The position numbers were made by a program, and so were the translations under genes. The notes under the pieces were generated by a model. That model had not been told where the DNA came from, did not search any database, and saw only the letters and a program-made list of their open reading frames with translations. 35,310 nt of DNA from JBGRQB01 sp041725875 (lineage in GTDB: Bacteria; Bacteroidota; Ignavibacteria; Ignavibacteriales; Melioribacteraceae): the NCBI GenBank assembly GCA_041725875.1, contig JBGRQB010000023.1, positions 1 through 35,310 of the forward strand. The letters are read 5' to 3'. Each line of letters begins with the position of its first letter. The stretch's first letter is position 1. This document shows, piece by piece, positions 34,307-35,310 of this stretch.

Positions 34307-34403
34307 TAACCTTTGAACAATTCGCACTTTCATTTCGTCTGAATTTTCCATAACAATTAAAATCAGAAAAAATAAATTTTTGCACTATATCCGGGGAGGA
34401 ATA

Positions 34404-35117
34404 ATGTTAAAAAAAATTACGCTTATCTTTATCGCAATTTTGGTTGTTTCGTGCGGACATACAAATAATCTCGGCAAGTATGTTTTAAGAGGTAAAAAAG
34501 CATTTTATGATGTGAAAGTTTCTTATGATGCGCGACAAATTGAAGTTAATGTAGAAGAAAAAACAAAAGAAAAGAAAGAAGAAGACAAATCTGATTTTGA
34601 AAAATTTCTTGAAGTCGGTTCAGATATAGTTTCTGCCGGAAAAATATCAACTCTGCAGGATTATGTGGATACTGAAACTCTTGTATTCAACATAACAGCA
34701 AATCTTGAAGACGCACTTATAACTTTTCTGGATATTCATACTGTAGACAGAATAACTGATCGTCCTGATTTTATTGTAAAAATAGATCTGAAAAGATGTG
34801 CTTTACACATATCACCTTCAGGTTCAACTGTATCGTTGTTTGTAACTGCTGACATAATTCAGAGAAGTTCAGGCGAAATTATTTGGGCTAACTGGGAAAC
34901 TTACACAATTCCTGTTGGAGAATCTTCTAAAATTGATGGTAATATGGGATCGGGAACCGAACATAAAATTGCAAACGCAATTCAGCTTCTTGCAATGTCT
35001 AAAGAAGAAATTCAGGATTATATGAATTATCTGGCTGAAATTGTTGGTGAAAGAATGTCAGATACTTTTAGAGAAGATTATAATGAATCTGTGAAAAACA
35101 AGGTTTATGAAAATTAA
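34404..35117 (+). CDS. Putative lipoprotein of unknown function
   Basis: I do not recognise this 237-residue protein. It starts with a lipoprotein signal (MLKKITLIFIAILVVSC, cysteine 17), and GGGGAGGA 3-10 bases before ATG 34404 makes that start firm over an in-frame ATG at 34380. A charged low-complexity segment (EEKTKEKKEEDKSDFE, about residues 53-68) follows a short first strand region. The second half (DALITFLDIHTVDRITDRPDFIVKI then SLFVTADIIQRSSGEIIWANWE) has alternating strands and the ADIIQRSSGEIIW pattern seen in several envelope lipoproteins that form small alpha/beta assembly or transport-auxiliary domains. The mature protein is probably attached to the inner or outer membrane facing the periplasm. 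It is 97 bases from btuD and probably has its own promoter. Function is open. Confidence 0.75.
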   Translation: MLKKITLIFIAILVVSCGHTNNLGKYVLRGKKAFYDVKVSYDARQIEVNVEEKTKEKKEEDKSDFEKFLEVGSDIVSAGKISTLQDYVDTETLVFNITANLEDALITFLDIHTVDRITDRPDFIVKIDLKRCALHISPSGSTVSLFVTADIIQRSSGEIIWANWETYTIPVGESSKIDGNMGSGTEHKIANAIQLLAMSKEEIQDYMNYLAEIVGERMSDTFREDYNESVKNKVYEN

Positions 35118-35124
35118 AAAAGAG

Positions 35125-35145
35125 CTACCCGGTTAAACCGGGTAG
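35125..35145. terminator. Bidirectional terminator between convergent genes
   Basis: CTACCCGGT (35125-35133) pairs with ACCGGGTAG (35137-35145) around TAA. The minus-strand tail CTCTTTTTTAATTTT is strongly U-rich; the plus-strand tail TAAACTTTATTTT is weaker. It serves the lipoprotein gene and the leftward transporter gene. Confidence 0.88.
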
Positions 35146-35151
35146 TAAACT

Positions 35152-35310
35152 TTATTTTGGAAGCACGGTTTTTCCGTGAACATGATTGATTACTTCTGCC
35201 ATAGCAAGATATAATGCAGTACCACCGCAAATTATTCCTTCTATACCGGCAATAGTTTTAATTGCAGAACTTCCGGTAAAATCAGCAAGTGCTAATAAAC
35301 CGAAAAGGAC
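35152..35310 (-). CDS. satP: SatP/YaaH-type acetate transporter, C-terminal part (5' end outside window)
   Basis: The minus strand is open from the window edge to a TAA at 35154-35152, giving the last 52 residues. The pattern LLALADFTGSSAIKTIAGIEGI, then CGGTALYLAMAEVINHVHGKTVLPK, is the C-terminal hallmark of the GPR1/FUN34/YaaH (AceTr) family, whose bacterial members move acetate and succinate across the inner membrane with protons. In E. coli SatP the end is closely similar in arrangement. Most of the protein, including the NPAPLG motif near the N-terminus, is outside the window. The terminator at 35125-35145 follows the stop by 6 bases. Confidence 0.85.
   Translation of the reverse strand, partial: VLFGLLALADFTGSSAIKTIAGIEGIICGGTALYLAMAEVINHVHGKTVLPK

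Noticed and set aside
1..35310. Mobile elements, CRISPR arrays, tRNA/rRNA genes, prophage or toxin-antitoxin modules
   Set aside because: I saw no transposase, integrase, regular spaced repeats, cloverleaf-like sequences or small paired toxin/antitoxin frames; genes look like stable chromosomal housekeeping and envelope functions.

Overview
The window is about 35 kb of AT-rich, gene-dense bacterial chromosome with no sign of phage, transposon, CRISPR, rRNA or tRNA. The likely source is a member of the Bacteroidota/Chlorobiota (FCB) group, possibly an Ignavibacteria-like organism. Supporting signs are a textbook Bacteroidota-type promoter (TTTG-N19-TAttTTTG) before the cobalamin riboswitch, many exported proteins ending their signal in AQ/SQ, FtsX-type permeases of the Bacteroidota style, a tricorn-like S41 protease and a large 2-hydroxyacyl-CoA-dehydratase-activase fusion typical of anaerobes. 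The phylum is an inference, not proven.

Region 1 (1-5850, + strand): the end of apolipoprotein N-acyltransferase, low-specificity threonine aldolase, a DEDDy 3'-5' exonuclease, and an 1149-residue protein that I read as the pyrophosphate-dependent PEP carboxykinase. A strong terminator closes the block. Region 2 (5852-11224): an NtrY-like histidine kinase and an NtrC-like sigma-54 activator, overlapping and read leftwards, face a divergent FtsX/MacB-type permease whose upstream gap holds a sigma-54-like promoter and a perfect inverted repeat. Region 3 (11225-16247): a 1414-residue activase/HgdB-like fusion, then a small exported DUF1579 protein. Region 4 (16247-21643, - strand): nitroreductase, type II NADH dehydrogenase and a tricorn-like protease. 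Region 5 (21932-24330): an M3 peptidase lipoprotein and a convergent tail with three hairpins.

Region 6 (24331-30692, - strand): a periplasmic glutathione peroxidase, then a tight six-gene unit transcribed in the order TetR regulator, outer-membrane barrel, ABC ATPase, FtsX permease, FtsX permease, LolA-like periplasmic protein. The junctions overlap or nearly touch and a terminator follows. This looks like a complete envelope-spanning, Lol-like export or lipid/lipoprotein trafficking route under its own repressor, and is the most interesting multi-gene system in the window. Region 7 (30840-34306, + strand): a cobalamin riboswitch controlling a B12-type importer (lipoprotein binding protein, permease, ATPase with an extra C-terminal domain). 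Region 8: an unrecognised lipoprotein and, convergent at the window edge, the C-terminus of a SatP-type acetate transporter.

Metabolically the content fits an anaerobic or facultative heterotroph: PPi-linked PEP/oxaloacetate interconversion, acetate transport, radical-type acyl-CoA chemistry or ATP-driven low-potential reduction, B12 uptake, extensive peptide degradation, NDH-2 and peroxide defence.
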